Below are positions 14,308-20,509 of a stretch of DNA of 22,548 bases, piece after piece; positions within the stretch are counted from its first letter, which is position 1; each line of letters opens with the position of its first letter. Origin of the DNA: Candidatus Dormiibacterota bacterium (lineage in GTDB: Bacteria; Chloroflexota; Dormibacteria; Aeolococcales; Aeolococcaceae); the NCBI GenBank assembly GCA_019236085.1, contig JAFAJR010000003.1:1-22548 (forward strand), given 5' to 3'. Under the pieces are notes generated by a model. That model was given only the letters and a program-made list of their open reading frames with translations, ran no database searches and was not told where the DNA came from. A program made the translations under genes and the position numbers.

Positions 14308-16507
14308 ACCGCGCCGCCGGGCTGGTCTCAAGCGGCCGGAAGCCACCTCCCAGCAGGGACGGCGCTTCGGCCTGAGCCGCCGCTGGCGGCGGGTCGTGCT
14401 CATCGCCGGCGCTGTGCTCGGCGCCTTCATCGTCGTGATGTCGGGGCTTGTGGTCTACGCCGCGTTCACGCTGCCTGACATCAACAAGATCGGCCAGCTC
14501 ACCGGCACGATCCGCATCCTCGACCGCAACGGCAACCTCATCGCGTCAGTGGGCAACAACGACCAGAACCAGCAGTCGGTGCCCATCAGCCAGATCGCAC
14601 CCATCATGCAGAACGCGATGCTCGCCGCCGAGGACCGCAACTTCTACAACGAGGGCGCGTTCGACTTCCCGCGCGTTGTGAAGGCCGTGATCGACGACAT
14701 CATCCTGCGCCGGCCCGCGGAGGGAGCCAGCACGATCACACAGCAACTGGTGAAGCAGGCATTCTTCGGCGCGGAGGCATCCAAGGACCCGCTGCGCAAG
14801 ATCCGCGAGGCATTGCTGGCGCAGGAGATCGACGGCAAGTGGAGCAAGCAGGAGATCCTCGACCAGTACCTCAACGTCACCTACTTCGGTGAGAACGCCT
14901 TCGGCATCGAGAACGCCGCCGAGCGTTACTTCGGCAAGCACGCAAGCCAGCTGACGCTGCCCGAGGCGGCGCTGCTCGCGGGTCTGCCGCAGGCGCCGTC
15001 AGGAAACGATCCCTACAACAACCCGCAGGGCGCGTTCGGACGCATGCACTACGTCCTCGCCGGTCTGGTCTCGATGGGTGTGATCACCCAGGCTGAGGCT
15101 GACGCCGTGGATCCGCAGGTGGGCGGCGCCACGGCGACGGCGGCGCAGCGCGCGCAGCAGCAGAAGAACCAGCAGGCAATCGAGGCGGACCTGCAGAACG
15201 GCCAGCCGACGGCGACTGTCGGGCCGGCGCCGCATTTCGCGCAATTCGTCGAGGGACAGCTGCAGCAGGAGCTGGCCAACGATCCCGCCTACCTCAACGG
15301 CAATCTCACGGTGACGACGACGCTCGACCTGTCGTTGCAGGAGAAGGCCGACCAGGCGGTGTCCAGTGGTGTTGCCGCCATCGGCCACAACGCCAACAAC
15401 GGCGCGCTGCTCATGGCCGACCCGCGCACCGGCGACATCCTGGCGATGGTCGGTTCGGCTGACTACACGAACAATGCAATTGCTGGCGAGTACAACATCG
15501 TGACGTCGACCTCGCTGCAACCCGGCTCGTCGTTCAAGCCGTTCGTCTACGAGACCGGTTTCAAAGAAGGCGCCCTGACGCCGAGCAGCATCCTGCACGA
15601 CACGCCGGAGGAGTCGGCGGCGCTCGGTGGCGTGCAGGACTTCGACCGCCTGTATCAGGGTGACATCACCGCCACGCGCGCGCTGCTGGGTTCGCGCAAC
15701 ATCGCCACCGAGGAGGCGATGGAGATCTCCGGCATCAACAACGTCATCGACTTCGCCACCAGCGCCGGCATCACCACGCCGATAGCGCCCAATGCCAGCT
15801 CTGCGATCGGCACGTCAGCCACCAGCATGATGGACATCGCCACGGGCTATTCCGCGTTCGCCAACGGTGGGACGCGCGTCTCGCTGCGGGGCATCCTCAA
15901 GGTTGTCGACGGCAGCGGCAACGTCATCGTCGACAACACGCAGCCCGCCGGCGGGACGCAGATCATGACGCCGGCGCAGGCGTGGAGCGTCACCAATATC
16001 TTGCGCAACTACCCGCACTTCTGGGGTCTCAACATCAAGTGGGACACCGCGGGCAAGAGCGGCACCGTGGACAACTTCCTCGACGCCTGGTACACCGCCT
16101 ACACGCCGAGCTGGGTGATCAGCACATGGGCGGGGCACACCGACACGCACGGCCTGTCGCCGATGAACGAGGTGTTCGGCATCACCGAAGCGCAGGCAAT
16201 CGCAGTGCCGTTCATCAACTCGCTGTCACGGCCGGCGCCGTTCGTGCCGGTGAGCGGCGCACTGTCCGACTGCGCCTCGCAGGACGCGTCGGCGGTGCCG
16301 CAGTCGGCGTGTCCGTCACCGTCGCCCAGCCCGTCGCCGTCGCCTTCGGCAACACCTTCGCCGTCACCGTCCCCATCGCCGTCGCTGGGCGGCTGCGTGC
16401 CCACCTCGCCGCTCTTGGGAACACCGACACCGTGCCCCTCGCCGTCGCCGTCTCCGTCACCGTCGCCGACCGCCGGCGCCGCAGCTCCAACCCCGACGCC
16501 GCCCTAG
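14297..16507 (+). CDS. Class A penicillin-binding protein (PBP1A type) with Pro/Ser tail
   Basis: Bifunctional peptidoglycan glycosyltransferase and DD-transpeptidase, 736 aa. A cytoplasmic basic segment and one transmembrane anchor (about 33-57) come first. Next is a GT51 domain with catalytic Glu112 in AAEDRNFY and the second motif EGASTITQQLVKQ. The transpeptidase domain has Ser411-S-F-Lys414, Ser466-R-N468 and Lys587-S-G-T590. The tail from about residue 672 is Pro/Ser-rich with cysteines flanking the repeats, probably reaching into the outer wall layers. A GTG at 14297 is used as the start because it overlaps the upstream gene and precedes the anchor; no ATG lies before the anchor. It is last in its operon and nearly abuts the convergent zinc-ribbon gene. 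Confidence 0.93.
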   Translation: MPGEPRRRAGLKRPEATSQQGRRFGLSRRWRRVVLIAGAVLGAFIVVMSGLVVYAAFTLPDINKIGQLTGTIRILDRNGNLIASVGNNDQNQQSVPISQIAPIMQNAMLAAEDRNFYNEGAFDFPRVVKAVIDDIILRRPAEGASTITQQLVKQAFFGAEASKDPLRKIREALLAQEIDGKWSKQEILDQYLNVTYFGENAFGIENAAERYFGKHASQLTLPEAALLAGLPQAPSGNDPYNNPQGAFGRMHYVLAGLVSMGVITQAEADAVDPQVGGATATAAQRAQQQKNQQAIEADLQNGQPTATVGPAPHFAQFVEGQLQQELANDPAYLNGNLTVTTTLDLSLQEKADQAVSSGVAAIGHNANNGALLMADPRTGDILAMVGSADYTNNAIAGEYNIVTSTSLQPGSSFKPFVYETGFKEGALTPSSILHDTPEESAALGGVQDFDRLYQGDITATRALLGSRNIATEEAMEISGINNVIDFATSAGITTPIAPNASSAIGTSATSMMDIATGYSAFANGGTRVSLRGILKVVDGSGNVIVDNTQPAGGTQIMTPAQAWSVTNILRNYPHFWGLNIKWDTAGKSGTVDNFLDAWYTAYTPSWVISTWAGHTDTHGLSPMNEVFGITEAQAIAVPFINSLSRPAPFVPVSGALSDCASQDASAVPQSACPSPSPSPSPSPSATPSPSPSPSPSLGGCVPTSPLLGTPTPCPSPSPSPSPSPTAGAAAPTPTPP
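16310..16500 (+). repeat. Low-complexity Pro-Ser coding repeat
   Basis: Tandem, imperfect CCGTCGCC-like units encode two runs of PSPSPS within the end of the PBP gene, split by a short GGC...TPC segment that carries cysteines. Such tracts change length easily by slippage and are prone to assembly error. Confidence 0.8.
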
Positions 16508-16517
16508 CGGCGGTTGC

Positions 16518-16838
16518 TCAGCGGGGCGCGAACAGCTCTGTCAGTGGACCGTCGTGGCCCGCCAGCACCGCGTGCAGGTCGAGCAGCTCGTCTGTGCTGA
16601 TCGGGGTGCCCATCTCGGGCATCCCCTCGTCGATGAGCGGACGCTGCTCCTCGGCGGCCTCGGTCTGGAAGATGATCTGCAGCAGGTTCTCGTCATTGCA
16701 CGCGGCGCAGGTCACCCTGACGAGCGCGCGATTGCCCTGCTGCGCCAGCACGTTGATGCCGCAGTCCGCCATGTTCTCGCCGCACGCAGAGCAGCGATAG
16801 CGACGGGCTTGAAAGCGGAGCAATTCGAGCAGGTCCAT
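16518..16838 (-). CDS. Zinc-ribbon-like small protein
   Basis: A 106-aa soluble protein. Two knuckles, CSAC (Cys16, Cys19) and CAAC (Cys44, Cys47), lie 24 residues apart and could hold one zinc; an extra Cys26 lies between them. The C-terminal half is acidic (EGMPEMGTPISTDELLDLHAVL) and contains no catalytic motif that I recognise. The ATG at 16838 lies just downstream of a good -10 element, so the transcript may be leaderless. It converges with the PBP gene (10-bp gap) and lies downstream of the CinA-fusion gene on the same strand. Role unknown; nucleic-acid or protein binding is a guess from the fold. Confidence 0.75.
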   Translation of the reverse strand: MDLLELLRFQARRYRCSACGENMADCGINVLAQQGNRALVRVTCAACNDENLLQIIFQTEAAEEQRPLIDEGMPEMGTPISTDELLDLHAVLAGHDGPLTELFAPR

Positions 16839-16846
16839 CCCAGTCC

Positions 16847-16874
16847 AGTATAGGCATCGTGCAGAAGCGCCAAA
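16847..16874 (-). promoter_or_regulatory. Promoter of the zinc-ribbon gene
   Basis: On the minus strand TTTGGC (16874-16869) and TATACT (16852-16847) are separated by 16 bp. Transcription would start within a few bases of the ATG at 16838, giving a leaderless or near-leaderless message, which agrees with the absence of a ribosome site. Confidence 0.5.
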
Positions 16875-16878
16875 CTCC

Positions 16879-17775
16879 TCAGCGGGAGCGGGCGCCGCTC
16901 ACCTGAAGACCCAGTTCGACGGCCTTGCGGATGGCATCCGATCGCGCGGCTTCGGGGCCACCGCCGTTGAACAGGCGTTCGCAGCGCGAGCCTGTAGGCC
17001 CGACCGCGGCGACGAACATCGTTCCCGGTCTCACGCCGTCGACAGCTGCTCCGAGCACGCCGGTCACTCCCAGGCCGACGTCTGTCTGGAGGCGCCGGCG
17101 CACGCCTTCCGCCATGGCCCGGGCGCACGCCTCGCTGATCGCGCCTTCCGTTGCGATGATCGCCGGCGACACATCGAGCATCGCCTCCTTGGTCTCGTCG
17201 GTGTAGGCAGTGATGCCGCCAACCACTGTTCGCGAGGCGTCAGGCACGGCGGTGAGGAGGGCGGTGAGGGCGCCGCCGGTGCACGACTCTGCAGTGGCGA
17301 CGGTGAGACCGGCCCGACGCAGGGCGGCGACCAGCGGCTCCACCTCATTGGCCGGCACGTCGGGCAGGTATTGGGTTTCGACCAGGAGTCTCGCCGCCAA
17401 GCGGCCGGCCAGATAGATGCCCCCGGCAGCCAGCGCCCAGACGGCGGCGGCGGCCGCTAGGGCGGCGATGACCGGGATGGTCGTGGCCAGCAGTTTCACC
17501 GTGACTGCAAACAGCGCCAGGGCGATTGCGCCCACCGCGGCGCCACGGACGTCCGACACCGCGGCTGAGGTCCCGCTGTTGCGCTCGACCAACGTGAGCG
17601 CCGCCGGCAGGATCGCCGGGAACGCCAGCAGCATGCCTCCGGCCTTGTCGCCTGTGAGCAGCGACACGATTCCCGCGACCAGCGATATGGCTGCACCAAA
17701 GGCAAAGCGGATGAGCAGCTCCTGGACGGGCAGCCCGCAGATCTGGTGACCGCGAATGCCGAACGGGGCGCTCAT
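16879..17775 (-). CDS. DUF3147-like membrane domain fused to CinA C-terminal (PncC) amidohydrolase domain
   Basis: A 298-aa fusion. Residues 1 to about 135 are membrane-embedded: helices near 22-40, 46-63, 78-95 and 101-127, with GGMLLAFPAILPAALTLVE as in DUF3147 proteins. Residues from about 141 form a CinA C-terminal domain, which in PncC deamidates nicotinamide mononucleotide to nicotinate mononucleotide for NAD recycling. The signature TAESCTGG is at 161-168 with catalytic Ser164, followed by VGGITAYTDETK and LGVTGVLG. No N-terminal molybdopterin-binding-like CinA domain is present. The ATG at 17775 overlaps the upstream membrane gene by 4 bp. Anchoring this cytosolic enzyme domain to a membrane domain is unusual. 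Confidence 0.85.
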   Translation of the reverse strand: MSAPFGIRGHQICGLPVQELLIRFAFGAAISLVAGIVSLLTGDKAGGMLLAFPAILPAALTLVERNSGTSAAVSDVRGAAVGAIALALFAVTVKLLATTIPVIAALAAAAAVWALAAGGIYLAGRLAARLLVETQYLPDVPANEVEPLVAALRRAGLTVATAESCTGGALTALLTAVPDASRTVVGGITAYTDETKEAMLDVSPAIIATEGAISEACARAMAEGVRRRLQTDVGLGVTGVLGAAVDGVRPGTMFVAAVGPTGSRCERLFNGGGPEAARSDAIRKAVELGLQVSGARSR

Positions 17776-18116
17776 CGCAAGACCACCACGTAGAGAGCGC
17801 CGGCCACCGCGCACCAGACCCCGATGGCGGCGACGGATCCCTTGAGCGAGCGGAAGCGCTTCACCGCGTCGACGCCCACCACGCAGGCGGCGACCATGGC
17901 CACGCCGCCGACGATCATCCCGGTCGCTGCGAGCGCCACTGCGGCGGGTCCCTTGCTGAACGTCGTGATGAGTAGTGAGGCCAGGGCCACGGAGGGTGCC
18001 GCGGCGAAGAGCCCTGCGAAGCTGCGCGGACGAAGGACCTCGCCCAGCAGCGAGAAGGCGCAGACGAATGTCCCTCCGAGGAGTGCGCGCAGAGCCAGGA
18101 GCCCCACTTCCTTCAT
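17772..18116 (-). CDS. Four-helix DUF3147-like membrane protein
   Basis: A 114-aa integral membrane protein with about four hydrophobic helices (near 5-24, 35-52, 58-83 and 94-112). RPRSFAGLFAAAPSVALASLLI parallels the AGGMLLAFPAILPAALTL stretch of the fused membrane domain downstream, so the two are likely related, possibly forming a heteromeric membrane unit. The start is the ATG at 18116, without a clear ribosome site; the stop overlaps the next gene in ATGA. It is divergent from the tRNA gene. Function unknown. Confidence 0.8.
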   Translation of the reverse strand: MKEVGLLALRALLGGTFVCAFSLLGEVLRPRSFAGLFAAAPSVALASLLITTFSKGPAAVALAATGMIVGGVAMVAACVVGVDAVKRFRSLKGSVAAIGVWCAVAGALYVVVLR

Positions 18117-18152
18117 ATGAAGAAAAGGTTAAGCGGCGCGTCCCACACTCCG

Positions 18153-18181
18153 CCGACTGGGGAATTGCCCTCCGGTACACT
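18153..18181 (+). promoter_or_regulatory. Putative promoter of tRNA-Gln
   Basis: CCGACT (18153-18158) and TACACT (18176-18181) are 17 bp apart, with the -10 box 11 bp before the mature tRNA. The -10 is good, the -35 only partial. Confidence 0.4.
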
Positions 18182-18192
18182 CGGACGGGCGC

Positions 18193-18267
18193 TGGGGAGT
18201 GGCCAAGTGGTAAGGCAGCTGACTCTGGATCAGCCAATCAGAGGTTCGAATCCTCTCTCCCCAGCCA
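18193..18267 (+). tRNA. tRNA-Gln (anticodon CTG)
   Basis: The cloverleaf folds completely. The acceptor TGGGGAG (18193-18199) pairs with CTCCCCA (18257-18263), followed by G and an encoded CCA (18265-18267). The D stem is GCC/GGC. The anticodon stem GCTGA/TCAGC encloses the loop CTCTGGA, with CTG at positions 34-36, which reads CAG (Gln). The T stem AGAGG/CCTCT encloses TTCGAAT. It is single, with no tRNA neighbours, and its 3' end borders a lower-GC stretch, a common integration position. Confidence 0.96.
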
Positions 18268-18482
18268 TTTTATTTGCGCCTAAAGCCCTGTTTGTCAACG
18301 ACTTTCAGGCAAGATCCAAGCGGCGACACGTGCCCTAGCGCTTGCTGACGCCTTCAGCCGATAAGTGACGACGACCATGAGCCACTACGACGAGCTCGGC
18401 TCCTTTCGAGCGACTAGCAAGCGGAGGACGGGTTTCCCGTCTGAGACCCACGTAAAGCGCGGCTACCGCGTCGTCCACGGCG
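18268..18482. other. Non-coding stretch between tRNA-Gln and the SDR remnant
   Basis: About 215 bp with no convincing gene. Right after the tRNA comes a T-rich TTTTATTT that may end its transcript. A small hairpin, GACGGG/CCCGTC around TTT, lies at 18427-18441, past the end of the minus-strand SDR reading frame; it has no T-run. No second copy of the tRNA 3' end (att-like repeat) is seen in the window. Confidence 0.5.
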
Positions 18483-19425
18483 TCAAGGGATTGTCCGTCC
18501 GTTGCCGACGAAGCGATGGATCGCCGCGTAGGCGTTGTCCTGATAAGCCGGGTTGGCCAAGTCAGGGAAGATTTCCGCTTGATCGACCATGGGACCCGTC
18601 AACTTCCCCGCTGCGCTAGCGTAGAACACGCCACTCGAAAGCTTGGGGTCGGTGACCCCCTCGACGAGACGCTTCGCACCCACCTCGACACCGTGGGAAA
18701 TGCTGAGGTGAGGCATGACGTGTTTGGCCACAAAGCGCAGCGGCGGCGACGCTCCGGCAGCAGCTTCAGTGCCCGTGGTGTTGCCGGGGCTCACGGTGAC
18801 AAAGCGGAGGTCGGGGTACTGGCGCGCCAGGTGTGCCATCCACAGCGCCCCGATGTACTTGACCTGACCGAACGCGAGGTTCCGGTCAATATTTTCTGCC
18901 GGCAAAAAAACTGCCATCGATCACATTGCTCAGTTCATCGGTGGAGGTTGAGACGAAGGTTGGCCGTTTGAACCCCAACCTAGGAATGCCCCTAGCTGCT
19001 TCACTCGCGGCGAACACCGCCACCTCGCGAAGTCGGTTGTCGGTCAGGAGCCCTTCGAGGAGAACGGCGTGGCCGAGAACGTTCGTTGCGAACAGTTTGG
19101 TGGCGCCATCAGCGGTCGATTCCATCAACGTCTGGTTGCCGATCACCCCAGCGTTCATGACCAGCGCGTCGAGGGACCCGCTGATGGCTGCTAGGCCGCC
19201 ACGAACCGAGGCAAGATCCGCGACGTCCATGAGAACGATGTCGAAGATGTCCCGGCCAGTCACGGCTTCGAGATCGGCCTTCGCCTGTGTCGCCCGATCT
19301 TGGTTCCGACATGCAAGGTAGATCCGCGCGAACTCAGGACGTAATGCCAGCTGCCGGGCCACCTCCTTGCCGATCCCGACGTTGGCGCCCGTAATGAGCG
19401 CCGTTTTTCCAGGGACTGTGTTCAT
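18483..19425 (-). pseudogene. Short-chain dehydrogenase/reductase, frameshifted
   Basis: Classical SDR split between two frames. The N-terminal part (19425 to 18886) has the cofactor motif TGANVGIG, DVADL and NAGV, and ends shortly after a VFAASEAARG segment. The C-terminal part (to 18483) continues with NLAFGQVKYIGALW and VSPGNTTGTEA. A single-base change near 18888-18911 would join them. The region holds a run of seven A (18904-18910, T on the coding strand), and an extra base in or just after it explains the break. The catalytic YxxxK reads FGQVK, Phe for Tyr, so even a restored protein may lack normal oxidoreductase activity. Sequencing error, slippage or true decay are all possible. The DUF1330 gene lies six bp upstream. 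Confidence 0.8.
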
Positions 19426-19431
19426 TAACGA

Positions 19432-19725
19432 TCAGGCTGGGAGGCCGTCGAGCAGCCTGAAACGGGCGTCCATCGCGCGGCCTCGGACTTCGATCAACTC
19501 TTGATACTCAGGTGAGCGGTACCAATTGAGTGCCGCCTCACGATCCGGGAACTGCACGATCACCCCTGAGGAGAGCCCGGTCTCGCCATCGAGGGTCTCC
19601 CAGTTGCTATTGGCGAGAACCTCGGCTCCGTGTTCCTTCGCGGTTTTTCCAGCGTTGCCCGCGTAGTTCGCCCGGTAAGCATCTGGGTCCTTGACCGTGA
19701 ATTCGACGACAACGTATGCGCTCAT
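19432..19725 (-). CDS. DUF1330 family protein
   Basis: A 97-aa ferredoxin-like (dimeric alpha/beta barrel type) protein. Typical DUF1330 features are the start MSAYVVVEFTVKDPDAYRAN, GLSSGVIVQFPDREAALNWY, and the SPEYQELIEVR segment near the end. No enzymatic role is established for the family. The ATG at 19725 is preferred over one 12 codons upstream because GGAG sits five bases before it and the first strand begins there. It is followed after six bp by the SDR remnant, so they are one transcript, and it is divergent from the TetR gene, which probably controls it. Confidence 0.87.
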   Translation of the reverse strand: MSAYVVVEFTVKDPDAYRANYAGNAGKTAKEHGAEVLANSNWETLDGETGLSSGVIVQFPDREAALNWYRSPEYQELIEVRGRAMDARFRLLDGLPA

Positions 19726-19757
19726 GTTGCTCCAGTCGCCTCGTAAAAATGGGTGAT

Positions 19758-19796
19758 ACAACCCACTCTGGCAGAGCCTTTACTGGGTTGTCAACC
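19758..19796. promoter_or_regulatory. TetR operator-like inverted repeats
   Basis: ACAACCCA (19758-19765) and TGGGTTGT (19784-19791) are inverted copies 18 bp apart. The right one is part of a perfect 11-bp palindrome, GGTTGTCAACC (19786-19796). They lie between the DUF1330 and TetR starts and are likely sites for the TetR protein, affecting both genes. Confidence 0.55.
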
Positions 19797-19815
19797 TCAG
19801 AAACCGAGCTAACAT
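19788..19815 (+). promoter_or_regulatory. tetR promoter, probably leaderless
   Basis: TTGTCA (19788-19793) and TAACAT (19810-19815) are 16 bp apart. The expected start of transcription coincides with the ATG at 19823, and there is no ribosome site, pointing to a leaderless message. The -35 box lies within the GGTTGTCAACC palindrome, so bound repressor would block it. Confidence 0.6.
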
Positions 19816-19822
19816 TGGGCGC

Positions 19823-20428
19823 ATGGTCACCGAGACGAGCGACCGGCCGAAGCTCACCCCCAAGGGAGCGCGCACCCGGGCACGAATAGTGGAAGCGGCT
19901 GCCGCCCTCATTCACCAGCGCGGGGTGGCGGGGACCACCCTTGAAAACGTGAAGGCGGCAGCCGAGGTCAGCGGCTCACAGATGTACCACTACTTCCCGG
20001 ACAAGAACGAGCTCGTGCAGGCAGTGATCGAGTATCAGGCGGAGAGCATCGTCAATCGCCAGCGCCACGCCTTCAGCAGGGCGAACGGAGTCGAGGCCTG
20101 GCAGAAAATGGTGATCACCGCAGCGAAGCGCGCCAAAGGAAAAGGTGGCTGCCAACTTGGCTCGCTCGTCGGTCAACTCGCCGAGAGTGATCCCGAGGCC
20201 CGGGCGTTCATCGCGTCAGGGTTCGATCAGTGGACAGCCGCAATCGCCGATGGGCTGAGACCCCGTCAGGCGGAGGGGAAGCTCCCGTCGGACATCGACC
20301 CGGACGACCTCGCGACAACGCTGCTCGCCACGCTCCAAGGGGGCCTTGTACTCGCCCAGGTACAGCGGAGTCCCCGTCCGTTCGAGACTGCCGTCAACAC
20401 TCTCCTCGCCCTCGCCACCGGTGGGTAA
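19823..20428 (+). CDS. TetR/AcrR-family regulator
   Basis: A 201-aa one-component regulator. The N-terminal helix-turn-helix occupies about residues 14-60 (TRARIVEAAAALIHQRGVAGTTLENVKAAAEVSGSQMYHYF), with the recognition helix in VSGSQMYHYFPDK. The C-terminal part is a helical ligand/dimer domain with GGCQLGSLVGQLAE, as in the TetR_C families that follow a KGCLL-type motif. It is divergent from DUF1330 and the SDR remnant, the classic position for a local repressor of those genes. Base composition is lower in GC than in the hopanoid region. The inducer cannot be told from sequence. Confidence 0.92.
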   Translation: MVTETSDRPKLTPKGARTRARIVEAAAALIHQRGVAGTTLENVKAAAEVSGSQMYHYFPDKNELVQAVIEYQAESIVNRQRHAFSRANGVEAWQKMVITAAKRAKGKGGCQLGSLVGQLAESDPEARAFIASGFDQWTAAIADGLRPRQAEGKLPSDIDPDDLATTLLATLQGGLVLAQVQRSPRPFETAVNTLLALATGG

Positions 20429-20491
20429 GTCCCGAGGCCGCGGCAGCTTTTTGACTCTGTCCTGATCCGGCTGAGTCTTGACCGAAAAGCC

Positions 20492-20509
20492 CTCTGCCGT
20501 CAGGCAGAG
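20492..20509 (-). terminator. Hairpin overlapping the stop codon of the ATPase/TPR gene
   Basis: CTCTGCC (20492-20498) and GGCAGAG (20503-20509) form a perfect 7-bp stem around a four-base loop holding the stop codon of the minus-strand gene. On that strand the stem is followed by GGCTTTT, a short T-tract, so a compact intrinsic terminator is plausible. Confidence 0.5.

Noticed and set aside
16310..16500. CRISPR-like or intergenic tandem repeat
   Set aside because: The repeats are in frame and encode the Pro/Ser tail of the PBP; no spacers or constant repeat length.
18243..18267. attL/attR pair of an integrated element at tRNA-Gln
   Set aside because: No repeat of the tRNA 3' end and no integrase gene are found in the rest of the window.
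18365..18619. 84-codon plus-strand frame after the tRNA
   Set aside because: Basic, low-similarity translation overlapping the SDR 3' end; no ribosome site and no recognisable motif.
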